Assembly (NCBI GenBank): GCA_903813345.2
Contig: CAIIXF020000010.1
Coordinates: forward strand, 14,565,181 to 14,629,180
Source: Owenia fusiformis
Taxonomy: Eukaryota; Annelida; Polychaeta; Sabellida; Oweniidae
Length of the DNA stretch: 64,000 nucleotides
Direction of reading: 5' to 3'
Each line of letters opens with the position of its first letter. Position 1 is the first letter of the stretch. The notes beneath the pieces were generated by a model. That model was not told the DNA's origin. It made no database searches and saw nothing but the letters and a program-made list of their open reading frames with translations. A program made the position numbers and the translations under genes. This document shows positions 38,901 to 50,133 of the stretch, one piece after another.

Positions 38901-40820
38901 TTTCGCAATAGTGGGGGTTATATGTACTGAAGAATGTATTGACTAGAGACCACACCTCCAGTCTAATATAGGTCTGTTGATTGATCCTAACAAACAAAGT
39001 ATAAAAATAACCTGAATAAGGAGAGAGAATGAATAAAGCAGACATAGGGGAGAGTAATGAAATATATTTGTAGATAACGTACCTTCAAATAATGGAGCAC
39101 AATGTTTCCATATAGATACAACACCTAGACTCCCGTACTGTCCTATAGAATTCTCTATAAACACCATGGGGATTCCAGCTAGTACCATCATAAATATATA
39201 AGGGATGAGAAAGGCACCTGAAATAAATAAAATAAACAAACTAATTTTTAAATATCTGGTTAGCTAGTAAATATATAAAGAAGGTGGCGCTTACAAAACA
39301 AAAGTACATATATCTGTTCACAAATCACAATGTATTGTGCTATAATTAATTATTACCTCCTCCATTTGCATAACAAAGATAAGGGAACCTCCATATATTT
39401 CCGAGACCAACTGCAAAACTTAAACAAGAGAACAGGAAGTCAAGTTTTCCCGACCAGTTTCCACGATTCTCCGCCTCTTCATCTTTCTTCTCAGCTTCTG
39501 TTTTCTCCGTTTTCTCGGGATCTCCTGGCTCAGCGCCATTTGGAACCTTGTCATCCTGAAAATACATGAAATAGATAATTAGGTTAATGCATTATGCTTA
39601 TACTTTATCTTTTTTCGAGATAGAAACAGAAATGTCCATCCTATTCCCTAAATACACTATTCGAGTATATTCCACCACGTTACGTATTTGAAATCCCATG
39701 AGATATATGTACATATACTTTTATGTTATATAAATACTTCAGAAGATTATTCTCATAGAACCATCTCCCTCAAGGGATACTAATACTTTCTCATAGAACC
39801 ATCTCCCCAGGAGATACTTTCTCATAATACCATCTCCCTCAGGAAATACTTTCTCATAGAACCATCTCCCTCAGGAAATACTTTCTCATAATACCATCTC
39901 CCTCAGGAGATATTTTCTCATAGAACCATCTCCCTCAGGAAATACTTTCTCATAATACCATCTCCCTCAGGAGATATTTTCTCATAGAACCATCTCTCTC
40001 AGGAGATATTTTCTCATAATACCATCTCCCTCAGGAGATACTTTCTCATAGAACCATCTCTCTCAGGAGATATTTTCTCATAATACCATCTCTCTCAGGA
40101 GATACTTTCTCATAATACCATCTCCCCAGGAGATGCTTTCTCATAGAACCATCTCCCCAGGAGATGCTTTCTGTACTACTGGCTCTTATAATTTCATGAA
40201 ACAGTTTGACCGTATATCATACTATCTTCTTCAGGAGACACTTTTAATTCTAGCATTTCAAAGATATTTGCTCTAAGACACCAACACAATTCAACTCTGG
40301 TGTTTATAACATCGAATACTTCATTAAATTGAAATAAGATATTTATCCAGGGGTGTCAATAGAATATCTGACAAGTGGCATTAAACAAGTGAAAGCAACA
40401 GGAAAATTATTGGAAATTAACCTCAACATGCAAACATGCTGCTCATGAAATCAACATTTATCTATACCTGAAAATACTTGTGTTATGTCCCTGATCATTA
40501 TTAGACTTATTACTGTATCACTTTGATTTACATTCCACGATACACCTCAGGCCCGTAGCCAGGGGGGGGGGGGCTCGCAAGGTTCGGACGAACCCCCCCC
40601 CCCCCCCGGCCAAAAATTCTTTCAAAATCATGCAGTTTTTCACCATTTTGAGTTCTTCTCAAGTGATTTTAGCCATATTTGGGCCAAAATTGTCAAATGT
40701 GAACCCCCCCTGGAAATTTTTGAAAAATGACCCCCCCCCCTTGGCAATTCCTGGCTACCGGCCTGCACCTGTATGACTTACCTGATCGTATTGTAAAGCT
40801 GCTAGATATATACGAGGCAT
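26996..40820 (-). CDS. SLC6 Na+/Cl- dependent amino-acid/neurotransmitter transporter
   Basis: Minus-strand exons: 40782-40820 (or alternative 49513-49536), 39357-39555, 39083-39217, 38455-38598, 36392-36581, 35787-35919, 34835-34969, 33259-33362, 32696-32820, 32194-32306, 31807-31947, 31456-31555, 30956-31056, 30189-30365, then 26996-27205 (stop TAA) or 28410-28586. All phases fit, giving about 681 or 670 residues. Family marks: TM1 [13 protein letters not shown] then NGGGAFLIPY, a cysteine-rich second extracellular loop with four N-glycosylation sequons (NGT, NQT, NLT, NMT), TM6 FTSLFPY, TM8 SYNKFHNN, and the tail motif KDLC..DWGPA seen in glycine/GABA-type members. Glycine replaces the TM1 aspartate of monoamine carriers, so an amino-acid substrate is likely. 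The FFS serine before SACWGG fits a chloride site. Exact substrate not assigned. Confidence 0.92.
28410..28586 (-). CDS. Alternative last exon of the SLC6 gene (proximal tail)
   Basis: This phase-0 exon has a good acceptor (CTTACAG) and its own stop TAG at 28410-28412. It begins [20 protein letters not shown], homologous to the start of the 26996-27205 exon ([20 protein letters not shown]), after which the two diverge. Either can follow exon 30189-30365. It encodes 58 residues of cytoplasmic tail. A candidate AATAAA for this form lies on the minus strand at 27391-27396. The two exons look like a tandem exon duplication used as alternative ends. Confidence 0.85.
   Translation of the reverse strand, partial: RIKDLCQPHEDWGPALHEHKTSRNNADGVANGDHAINESSIPLKTFTSDVQVVDDKKW
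30354..30620. repeat. ~107-bp duplication carrying the SLC6 exon 14 splice acceptor
   Basis: The true exon start and its acceptor (plus strand GATTAAGATAGCCTATAATT) are repeated at about 30461 (GATTAAGATAGCCTGTAATG) and more weakly at about 30565, together with the intron text AAAACATTCATGTTTGTAC. The copies keep a usable acceptor but then run into intron. They therefore act as decoy exon starts next to the real exon 30189-30365. Confidence 0.7.
33545..33750. repeat. Inverted repeat in SLC6 intron
   Basis: GGATTGGCTCCCAGGG near 33560 is matched by CCCTGGGAGCCAATCC near 33740, enclosing about 170 bases. A small foldback element is likely; its ends are not resolved. Confidence 0.55.
35542..35720. 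mobile_element. GGCCCGTAGCCAGG-family MITE, copy 2
   Basis: Left end AGGCCTGTAGCCAGG, then a G-run, CTTTCAAAATCATGCAG, a C-run, and right end CCTGGCTACGGGCCTG. CAGAGAA flanks both sides as a target duplication. It sits in the intron upstream of exon 34835-34969, about 65 bases from the donor of exon 35787-35919. Confidence 0.8.
36990..37145. repeat. Palindromic repeat in SLC6 intron 4
   Basis: GATATCCTATGATTTT near 36997 is inverted as AAAATCATAGGATATCC near 37130. The inner ATTTTTATCCACTC is matched by a diverged inverted arm around 37085-37120. The centre is a CATTCGCTGCGCTCACTCG stretch with its own dyad. Confidence 0.6.
37350..38182. mobile_element. ~830-bp nested foldback element in SLC6 intron 4
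   Basis: Long inverted arms start CACAGGCTGGTATCGAAA and end in the reverse complement at 38171-38181. The word GTCCGCTGTGACGGAGC occurs four times: 37373 and 37737 forward, 37779 and 38141 reversed. A short inner palindrome is therefore nested in the large one. The arm part CAAACAGAAGTGAAAGTTAC also occurs at about 1580-1600, in intron 2 of copy A. No coding capacity. Confidence 0.8.
39748..40172. repeat. ~32-bp minisatellite in SLC6 intron 1
   Basis: About thirteen units of TTTCTCATA(GAA or ATA)CCATCTCCCTCAGGAGATAC, with the two variants often alternating, lie between the exon at 39357-39555 and the proximal first exon at 40782. Confidence 0.9.
40548..40765. mobile_element. GGCCCGTAGCCAGG-family MITE, copy 3
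   Basis: Left end CAGGCCCGTAGCCAGG, right end CCTGGCTACCGGCCTG, with G-run, C-run and CTTTCAAAATCATGCAG inside. CACCT on both sides is a 5-base target duplication. The right end is only 17 bases from the splice donor of the proximal SLC6 first exon. Confidence 0.85.
40782..40820 (-). CDS. Candidate proximal first coding exon of the SLC6 gene
   Basis: An ATG at 40818-40820 opens 13 codons ([13 protein letters not shown]) ending at a consensus donor CAG|GTAAGT, in phase 0. The next exon starts in phase 0 after TATTTTCAG with DDKVPNG, so the join is open. It lies right beside a MITE (40548-40765). It competes with the distal first exon at 49513-49536, and both could be used. Confidence 0.55.
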
Positions 40821-42029
40821 TCTGAATGTCACAATTTCAAACAAAAATATATCCTATGTCTCTGTTTAATATTCGATGACTTCAAAATGAATTTTACTTT
40901 TTATATCAAACTTTATTGACCATCTCTGCTTATTCAGCAAGATTTTGTTCTAGACCATAGGTAATATTACAACTCTGCCAACAGAAAATGTCAGATAACC
41001 ATGACTTGCAATTTTGGGTGAATATCACAGAAGTTCTAAGCCCTTGGAAAAATGATCACATTTAGGTCTTTTGTCAGTAAATAATCTGCCAATACATTTG
41101 TACTATTAAGATGAGAAAATGGACTTGAGTCATGCATGGATACATGCCAGAACAATAACATTTCTTTATGTATTGCATTATTTTAAAATCAGAAAATAAT
41201 CTCAAGATACTATATTTAACCTCTTGAATTCCAGGCTCTAAAATAAGTAGAAACCAGAGAATTTTTCATTTTTGCCACCTTTTGACATTTTACTTCATAC
41301 TTATACAACTTACGATGCTCAACTTAGTAAAATTAGATGACAGAGATCATTTCTACATATTTTAAAACAATTCTCGTGTAAATAGGGTGAAAATTGTTCA
41401 AATGAGATCAATTTTAGTGAACAATTTTGTGATGGATTTTCTCGTCACTCTGGGTTTCAAGGTCATTTCTGAGGTGATGAGAAATCTCGTCGCTCCAGGT
41501 AATCCAGATTGATATATATTTATAATACCTCCAATAGTTTTGACTTCCATTTACATAATGTGTTAACCTCTAGATTTGACTTCTCAAGCTTACCAAAAGT
41601 GCACAATGAGTTGGCAAAAATGGTATGAACTTTCACATGAAATCAATAGAAATTGATTAAGTAGAACTATATACAAGAGGTCATTGTTGGTTTAGTATAT
41701 CAAATAAAGAAACAATTGTTTTTGTACTGTTTTGTTTACATAGGTTATTAGGGTGTTCTAAAGACTACATACAGACTACTATATACAATAAAATAAATGT
41801 ATATATTATACTGTTTATGTACACACAACAAATTGAGTAAATGGCAAACAAACTGTAAGTAACTTCATTGCATAAGAGTTTAACCCTTTCTGATACTTTG
41901 ATTCTGTTTCTTTAAAAGACAGCTTCAACTACATTACTAAGCCCTGAAACTCAAGGTAAAGGGTTTTATTAATATGGTAAAAGTATGATTTTCCCACATT
42001 TCCAAACTAATGTAAAATGTGAAATTGAT

Positions 42030-42195
42030 AGTAAATGTGATAAGATTGAAGAGATGTTAGTATTAATGTGACAATATTGATGAGATTGTTAATGTGACGA
42101 TATCAATGAGATTGATAATGTGACGATATCAATGAGATTGTTAATATGATGAGATCAATAAGATTGTTAATGTGACAATATTGATGAGATTGTTT
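42030..42195. repeat. ~24-27-bp short tandem repeat
   Basis: Five to six imperfect copies of AATGTGACGATATCAATGAG followed by ATTGTT, in the long SLC6 intron of the distal isoform. Confidence 0.75.
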
Positions 42196-42582
42196 ACATC
42201 AAATTACTACAGAGAATCAACCAACAATAAAACAAAACAATATACAGGAATACATGTATTCCCCTCTCTCGTGAAAACCTGCTTCCAGTAGACACCCTTA
42301 CTCTACACATACTCTATTTATTTCTTTACAAATTACCCTCTTTGGAGAGAACACCTACCAATACTATACTGACAGTTATTCTCAGCAAAAAGTGTTCAAT
42401 AAACACAGGTTTTATATATTGTAATTAAAACTTATAATACCCAATATACAATGAATAATATTTACTCTTAAAATCCACTGACAAAAGTATCACGTAAGTG
42501 CGCTTCAGTAATAAACCAGACTCTATCATAGTTCTAGCATTTAGGATTGCTAATATTGAAGGCAAGAAGTTCATAAAAATAT

Positions 42583-42727
42583 ATATATATACAAGGGCCG
42601 ATCAAGAAGTTTCAAGCAAACTAACTATCCTGTCTCATGTTAAAGTTTGAGCTTCCAACTCCTCTTATCATAAAATTGAAAGCACACAGTAAGAAACTTT
42701 TTGATCGGCCCTTGTATATATCTATAA
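42583..42727. mobile_element. Mariner-type MITE
   Basis: Ends TATACAAGGGCCGATCAAG and (reversed) TATACAAGGGCCGATCAAA form inverted repeats of about 28 bases around a ~90-base core. TA-rich flanks fit a TA target site, and the ends resemble Tc1/mariner-derived elements. Confidence 0.7.
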
Positions 42728-43619
42728 TATGTAACCTTTAAACATTGCTTTGCTTCATACTTGGCACTTGTTACCTGAAACCTACGATTGAAGTAACTAT
42801 TAGGACAATATACTTTAAGTAAAAAAGGATGTGTTACAGCATCTGGTATACTGGGGTAAAGTCAAAAATGGTTTAATATTTAATATCCTTTGCATTCGTT
42901 TGACTTCACTTCTTAAAAGAGAAGTTTAACTGCACGCAGGGTAAATATTTAAAAGTTAATCTCAAAAAGTGATTGATCTTATCACTGATGAGAGTAATTC
43001 AACTGTCTGATACTTTTTCAAACAATTTGGGTCAAATTCATATACATTAATATAAATTATAAAAAGCTTCAAAGTTTCATTCGTGAGAAAGAAATGTTAA
43101 CAATAACATTCACATTGATTTTTGAGGTCGTTCAAAGTTCATTTTTACTTCTCTTACCCTTTGCATTAGTTCCACATAAAAGAGAGCTTCATCTTCTTCA
43201 CTGTAGTTAATGACTAGACTGTAAATGCAGGGTATACTTCTCTTAATAATTAAAATGAAGTCAAAGTGCAGGAAAAATACATGCTGCAATATTTCTCAAG
43301 AATGCACATTGCATGAAAACAATTGATGGGACATTAAAGGTGAAAAACAATATTTAAAGAAATAATCAGAAAATAAACAAGACAATTGCATCATGAGAAA
43401 TCATGGCCTTCTATTAGCTTCACAATAATATGAATTTACGGGTGGCCTTAGAAGCCTACTGCTTCCTTGGTGCCTTTCCACCAGTAGATTTACTTGCTGT
43501 CTGCTTTGTACTAGCATATTTCTGGTTGAAGACAGAAAGATGTGATGAGTATCAGAATGGGACAATTGAGTCTTATTTTGTATGTATCAAAGGGTTCTCC
43601 ATTGGATTTTTTCTCAAGT

Positions 43620-43795
43620 AATAAAATTATCATTTTCACAATTCAGACCAAAATTGATCAAAATATGCCTATTTGTCAAAATATTTCTCATTGTCAAGTG
43701 GGTGCAAATGGACCTTCAGGTGGGTGCAAGCCTATTTACAAAATCTCAGGTAGGTGTTGCGCCCACTTGCTTTAATGTTGGGGAGATCACTGTGT
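43620..43795 (+). repeat. Dispersed repeat, also at 47935-48095
   Basis: CATTTTCACAATTCAGA, CAAAATATGC, CAAGTGGGTGCAAA and GCGCCCACTTGCTTTAATG occur in the same order at both places. The short open frames here are repeat-derived. Family unknown. Confidence 0.65.
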
Positions 43796-46700
43796 CATAA
43801 CAGGGAATTTAATGAAACCCAATATTTTAACATATAATATCATCCACAAGATTAAAATCATGGATGTTTTGAAAAAATCTATTCCTCTCAACATTTTGAT
43901 GTTGTAGAATTGATCATTTTAAAATTATGTCAAATTTTTCAAGATATTTAAAGAGAGAATCAGAGATAGCGAGCAGGCTAAACACAAAATTGTTTCAATT
44001 TTAGAATATTTTTGGCTCATGTCATTCCTTGTCATGTCTATTTTATAAAAATCACAAAAGTGCATTCTTTATTCAAGGAAAAACACAAGATTTTTACAAT
44101 AATGTATTATTTTTCTATAAGAATGGTTACCATTCTTATTATTTGGGAGAATTTAAACATTTTTCACCCATTTTTGCACTTTGAATCATTAATAACTTCT
44201 CCAATTTATAACATATTATGAATCTTTTGGGAGATATTGTATTTGATATTGTAAGGAATAGATTGGTAGGTCAATTATGCACTTTGCTTGTAATTTTGTC
44301 ACCCCCTATAGAGCTGATTCTGCCTTTAAGATGGAACAAACAACCCATTGTAAATTTAGAATTTTTACTTTTAAAAAACATCAATATTCTAAAGCAGTTA
44401 AATGTACATAAAGTTGTAGATTAAGGCTCAAGTACTTATTGTGACAGGACTAGAACATAATTGCCCTTAAAGGGTTACCTGAGCATATTTTAATGAGGTT
44501 CCCCAGAGGAGGACTTTGAACATTTACAGAGAAAAATCTTAATTCATCACATAAAATTAATTTCTGAATAATATGATGTTGCAGGGAATAATTGAGAGCA
44601 GGTGAAATGTATGGTATTGCTCTCGTTTATTGTTTTTTTATGATCATATTGAAATACTGTTTACTGAACAAAAAAGAATATTGAATGAAATTCATTTGAA
44701 AAAGAAAATTAAGCAAATCAATATTTCCACATGTAGTTTAATTATTAAAACATTGATTTAACAAATTCCAATATGTCCAGTTTGTTTAAAATAGATGAAG
44801 ACTTTTAACAACGTTTGCTTGTTTGTTTGTTTGGTTAAATTTTAATGAAGCATTGGTTTTAGAAAAGGAATATCAACCTTGATTATGGTCCTCTGGCCAT
44901 AGGCTTTGAACATAAAAAATCCTTGGTAAAACCAGAACAATGACGTCTGAACAATAAATCTTGTTACTGAACCGATTTCATCATCATCATTAATATGTTT
45001 ATTTGCAAAAGAAGATCTCCAAATCTGGTCGCCATGCCACCACAATTTTATTTATGGGCTCCTTGGACCATTCTCCATAGGTCAATGGCTCTGTCATCTG
45101 ATACCATGGGCTTTCAACTAGAATTGAAAGCCCATGCTGATACTTATCATTTTTTAAAGAGTTATTCCTTTTATCAATGACCATGTGAATTTCTACATAT
45201 TAACCCTAGACCCCAATCCAAGTCATGCACCTTATAGCAAAACTAGAATCATCTTGTAGTCATTTGGCAGTATGGCAGTGTGAAGAGAGTTAACATACTA
45301 CATGAGAGGAAAAGGGTTAAGAGCCATGCTGCTGCTGCTGTTGCTACATGTAGGTTAGGATGCCAGTTTCTCCTACATGTTGCTGATGCAACCGCATCAG
45401 GTCTGTCTCGATCAATAATATCAATACATAAAGTAAACTAATGTTGCTGATGCAATACCACTAGTTATAATAAGTACCATCAGTTGTTACAGAGGAAACT
45501 TTCCTCATCTTTTTATCTTCATTGCACAAATATCGAATTTCACACCTACTGGCCTGGGTATTAATAAAGGCAACATTGACTGTCCGTTGGATTTCAACTG
45601 ATAATGCTAAACTAAAACGTTTTAAATAAAACTAAATGTATAATATACTCCATCTCTGTCTATCAAGGTAGAACAAACTCTACCAGAAAAAAGACTATAT
45701 TGATAAAGGACAAGCTCATATCAAGTCAGTTAATCTGAACATACATGTATGGTACCTTCCATACATATATCTCAGTTAAACATAGTTTTTAATCAAATAG
45801 CTACGTGTAATATATTTAATCACCCTTTAAATACATAAAATAATTAATATGATCAATTTTACTCGGAATAATCAAAATCAATTCACAAATATGACCACGT
45901 GTATCATAATATTTCCATATAACTTTGGTAAGATATTCAGTAGCACTGCTCCTTTCTGAGATTTGATGATAAGTTTGCAGTGCACTTGGAAAATGGATTT
46001 GCAACCACTCAAAAATGAGAAAATCAGGAAAATGGTATCTATTGACTACCTTTGGTCCATTCACTTATAAATCGTAGAATACTCCTAACAATTCTGATAG
46101 AGCACCTGTAAAGTGAAGATGAAACCATGCCCTCTTTTAGAAATACAAAAGGGCAGCCATAAATATTAATAGAAAAATTTAATGGGGCAGTATGTAAATT
46201 TTAATTCATGACTTTGTGATTTATTTTGTATGAGAGTATTCAAGGGATACTGAAGGTGCCTTTGGCCTGTTATAGGTTTTTATAGTGATTTTGAATATAT
46301 TTCATGTGACAAAAAATGGAAACTATCAAATAACAATATCTCCCATTGGCAAATACAATGTATAGAGAATTCTTTGTAATTTCTTCTATGAGAAAATATT
46401 TTGTAAAATATCAATAAAATATTTGATAAAGTATATAAAACTGGGAGTACAATATGTATAATAATATAAAAAAAGTTGTTTTTAACTTTTTTTGAACTTT
46501 TACGCTGTCTGCGTTTTGAAGATCATACGTCCTTTTTAAGTTCTTAAGACTAAGGTTACCTATAATCACTTGTTCTATATTTTTAGGGCATGTGAGTAGT
46601 GTCAATAGAAAGTTTCACTTTGAAATAGGTACAAGCCGAGGTGAGTACCCCTTCCCCCCACCCCTAATACAAACCTCGCCACAATGTAATGTGTATGGTG

Positions 46701-47608
46701 AAGTAGATAGGAGGGGGGTATGGGGTACAGTCTTGAAGTAAGACTATCTGAAAGGATGCAATCTCTTGTGGCTGTGCATGAGACTGTGTGGCTAAATTAT
46801 TTGATGGATTTTCTCTCAAATTGACAAGTATTCCCACACTCACTCTTTTCAATAACATGCTCATCATTGCTTGGGAACATATTTCATTTATTTTAGTGGG
46901 CTTTATGAACAATTAGAACAATTAATTGACCTTTCCACCTGTCAAATGAAAGAGATGATGAATCTAAAGATAAAATAAGCAAAACTTAGCTTTTGAACAT
47001 GTATATCAATAGCTGACAATAAAACAATATCACGTATCACATATGACATTAAGATGATTGAGCAGTTTAAAGTAAAGTCCTTAATTTAATGAAAACTTTT
47101 TTATCACTAAAAGGCTAAAGGCTGAGGTATTTAGTTGAAAACTATAACCGTAAAGAAAAAAGTCATAGTACTCCAACATTAACTATTGTCCAACTCTACA
47201 ACTATAGAATGTGGGTTGCGGATGGTGTGACTTTTAAGATGAAAAATAATTATTAAAATTGTGAAGATTTTTGCACACTTTCATTCAAGCTTTCAACTGA
47301 TGAATGCACATCTTGGATAAAATGAACTCATACTTATTTAAGTATAAAATTTGTTAAGAAATAATAATATATAACATTTGGTCAAACAATGCCATAAGGA
47401 TATTTTACCAAACCAGTATTGACAGTTTGCCTATCTGCTTGAATTGTTTTGGCTTACTCTACTGATTGAGCCGTTATCAAACTAAAAATAAAATTTCTAA
47501 TAACCATTACAGACATTTCATATATTCATTTAAATACATATTATACTTATTGTTTAATGTTTCAGTGAAGAAATTTTTTTCTAAACTTACATAAGTGTCT
47601 CTAGGCAT

Positions 47609-47701
47609 TACCCCCATAAATGTGGGGTTATTTGGAGGTTTTTTGATATTTAGGACATTTGTTTCAAAAAACCTCAAAATAACCCCACATTTATGGGGGT
47701 A
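47609..47701. mobile_element. 93-bp hairpin MITE with 8-bp target duplication
   Basis: The arms TACCCCCATAAATGTGGGGT and ACCCCACATTTATGGGGGTA are perfect over these 20 bases and continue with few mismatches through GGTTTTTTGA to a short loop. CTAGGCAT flanks both sides exactly (47601-47608 and 47702-47709). An 8-base duplication points to the hAT superfamily. It lies in the long SLC6 intron. Confidence 0.88.
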
Positions 47702-48646
47702 CTAGGCATCAATGGAGCCAGCCCTAACACAAATACTTGCACCTGTATCAAGATACAAAGTCATGTTGTTAACCTAGACATGGTTTTCTCTAATTATAGC
47801 TTACACTTCAGTTATCTTATTCTTACATGAGGTAAAATATAGCCAGAACACAGACACGCTGTATATATATTCCAAAGAGCACACCAGTATGACTATCACT
47901 AATATTGATAATCATATTACCACACTGTTCTCCACAGGATATTGGTGGGTGCAAAATTCTCATTTTCACAATTCAGAGCAAAATTGGTCAAAATATGCTC
48001 ATTTCTCATGATTTTTTCTCATTTTCAAGTGGGTGCAAACAGGATGGATTTTCAGATTTGGTGCTGCGCCCACTTGCTTTAATGCTGGGGAGTTCATTGC
48101 TACCATACATATTTCTGTAAGCCTTTATATGTTATATTTCTATATCTGTAAAACGAGTGATTGACAAAATGACTTACTGATTTGGTTCAGGAAAACTTTT
48201 TGGGTGAAGATTTTTTTCAATCTGGGGACTACGTTGATCTATTAATATAACAATAGTTATTGGAATCAATAAAAAAAGTACATTATCTGGGCATGTAAAA
48301 ATCAGCTGTTTTCTGAAATCTAGGCATACTTTTTTGAGAAAGATGATGTTAAACATACATTGTATATAACCATGCTTAGCCTTAGTACAACAATTTTTCA
48401 GTTGATTTTCCCTTATATGTATTATCACATTACTTTTAAATACTGACACCTTACTGACCTTAGTCTTAAAGTCAATTAAATGACATTGGACAAAGTCATA
48501 TGTAGTATTTACATGAATTTTATAAAGTAATTAAAATTCATCTTGTACTCCCTGCATTGTTTTAACTTAACTTATTAAAAGAGCTTCATCTTCATCTTGG
48601 TTTAGAACTAAAACTGACTGAGGGTCTTCATATTACATTTACAATT

Positions 48647-48854
48647 CAGGCCCGTAGCCAGGGGGAGGGGGGGGGGGTTGAGGGGTTTGAGCAAACCCCC
48701 TGGCCAAAAATTCTTTCAAAACCATGCAGTTTTTCATCATTCTGAACACTTTTTAAGTGATTAAGGTCATTTTTGAACCAAAATTGTCAAAAGTGAACCC
48801 CCTTGGAATTTTTCAAAAAGTAACCCCCTTTGGCAAATCCTGGCTACGGGCCTG
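48647..48854. mobile_element. GGCCCGTAGCCAGG-family MITE, copy 4
   Basis: Left end CAGGCCCGTAGCCAGG, right end CCTGGCTACGGGCCTG, with CAATT on both sides as the target duplication. The interior matches the other copies. Confidence 0.85.
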
Positions 48855-49512
48855 CAATTAATGATAAAGAAGAAGGGAGACTCTAAAAAAGATAAGATCC
48901 AAAAATCCCACAAGGGTCCTTTCTTGACAACCTGTGTATACTTTGAAGGTTTATGCTTGTCTTTTCAAAGTGGAGGAACACTTGGAAATATATCTCCATT
49001 CAAATTCACAGGTCAAAGTGACATTTGAAGATTGGGTGAATAAAAGTATCAGTATAAAAAACTTTGTATGGATTCAGTGTGCATTTTATTTGAGATGTAC
49101 ATGTATTTTTCAAGGTTTGATTGTGTTTAGGGAAATCATAACAATCCATTATCCTCTTCAATTGAAAACAGAATTAATTATTCAAGTTGATGTATTCTTT
49201 ATAACACCCCCCAATTCTAAAAATCAACTTGTAACCCCCCCCCCCCCCATTCTGGTTTACACAATGCTATATTCATATGTTAGTGGCACAGTTGATTAAA
49301 TTTTCTTGGACAATGTTCATTGGTATTGCAACTTTGTTGAAAAATCACAAAACATTGCAACATTGTTTACAAATTATGATTGACACATTGTGTACAAACA
49401 CTGAGACATTGTTCCAGTTGAATTATTTCCAAAATTGCTGCCAAAAAAGCATGGACCTATAAAAGTGTGATCAAGAGATCAATGGCAGAATATTATTGAA
49501 AAGCAAGCTTAC

Positions 49513-49536
49513 CAAATAATACGTTTTCTCAACCAT
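49513..49536 (-). CDS. Candidate distal first coding exon of the SLC6 gene
   Basis: ATG at 49534-49536 opens eight codons (MVEKTYYL) to a donor TTG|GTAAGC in phase 0, compatible with the DDKVPNG exon at 39555. An in-frame TGA lies three codons upstream of the ATG, supporting it as a true start. The upstream DNA is richer in G+C and has an E-box CACGTG at 49573-49578. The intron would be about 10 kb. It faces the lipid-kinase gene head-to-head. Confidence 0.5.
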
Positions 49537-50133
49537 TTCGGGTCACAGACAGTTCACTTTAGAAGCCACGTCCACGTGTCGAGTAATATTTCTGACGTTT
49601 GAGTGGATTCTCCACAAGAAAATGCGCTTCAGGCTCTATTAGTTAGCAGCCGATATTCCTTTGAGAGGTACTGATGAGGAAAATTTTAGCAAAGTGCAAT
49701 TTGCTTTCACTTGACTTTTAGTATTTCTGTGTGATGTCCATATGCCGCAAATAGTAGTATATATTTGCAAGTGAATGAATGAGTGGTATTATGTTGATTC
49801 AAACTTGGCACTCTGTGAAGGAGATCAGGTCTCTTCCAATTGATAAACTAATACTGTACGCCTATTATATTCACACGTTTTTCACAATATTTAGAAAGTG
49901 TTTATTTTCATGTTCTCAAATGTTTACGAAACGATGTGTACTGACTTGAAGAAATATCTACATCCCTTCTATAAATAATTTAACTTATTTAATCAATATA
50001 CAATTACCAATCTGTGCTTATTGTAAATCCGGAACACAATAATTATTGATTTACAGTACTATGTCTACATCTTCTAACGAGACTCAACTAACTCTATTTT
50101 TAGAATTTGATTATTTGATTGATTTGACTAAAT
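49537..50133. promoter_or_regulatory. Candidate divergent promoter region
   Basis: About 600 bases separate the distal SLC6 start (minus strand) from the inferred lipid-kinase start (plus strand). The region contains the E-box CACGTG, a CGTCAGAAATATTACTC stretch on the minus strand and an A/T-rich TATAAATAA near 49971. Shared regulation is inference from layout only. Confidence 0.35.

Noticed and set aside
39748-40172. CRISPR-like regular array
   Set aside because: The units are contiguous minisatellite copies without unique spacers, in an animal intron.
43175-43200. Third SLC6 first exon (ATGCAAAGG followed by GTAAGA)
   Set aside because: Only three codons, and the sequence around it recurs in diverged form near 42885 and 48556, so it is probably repeat.
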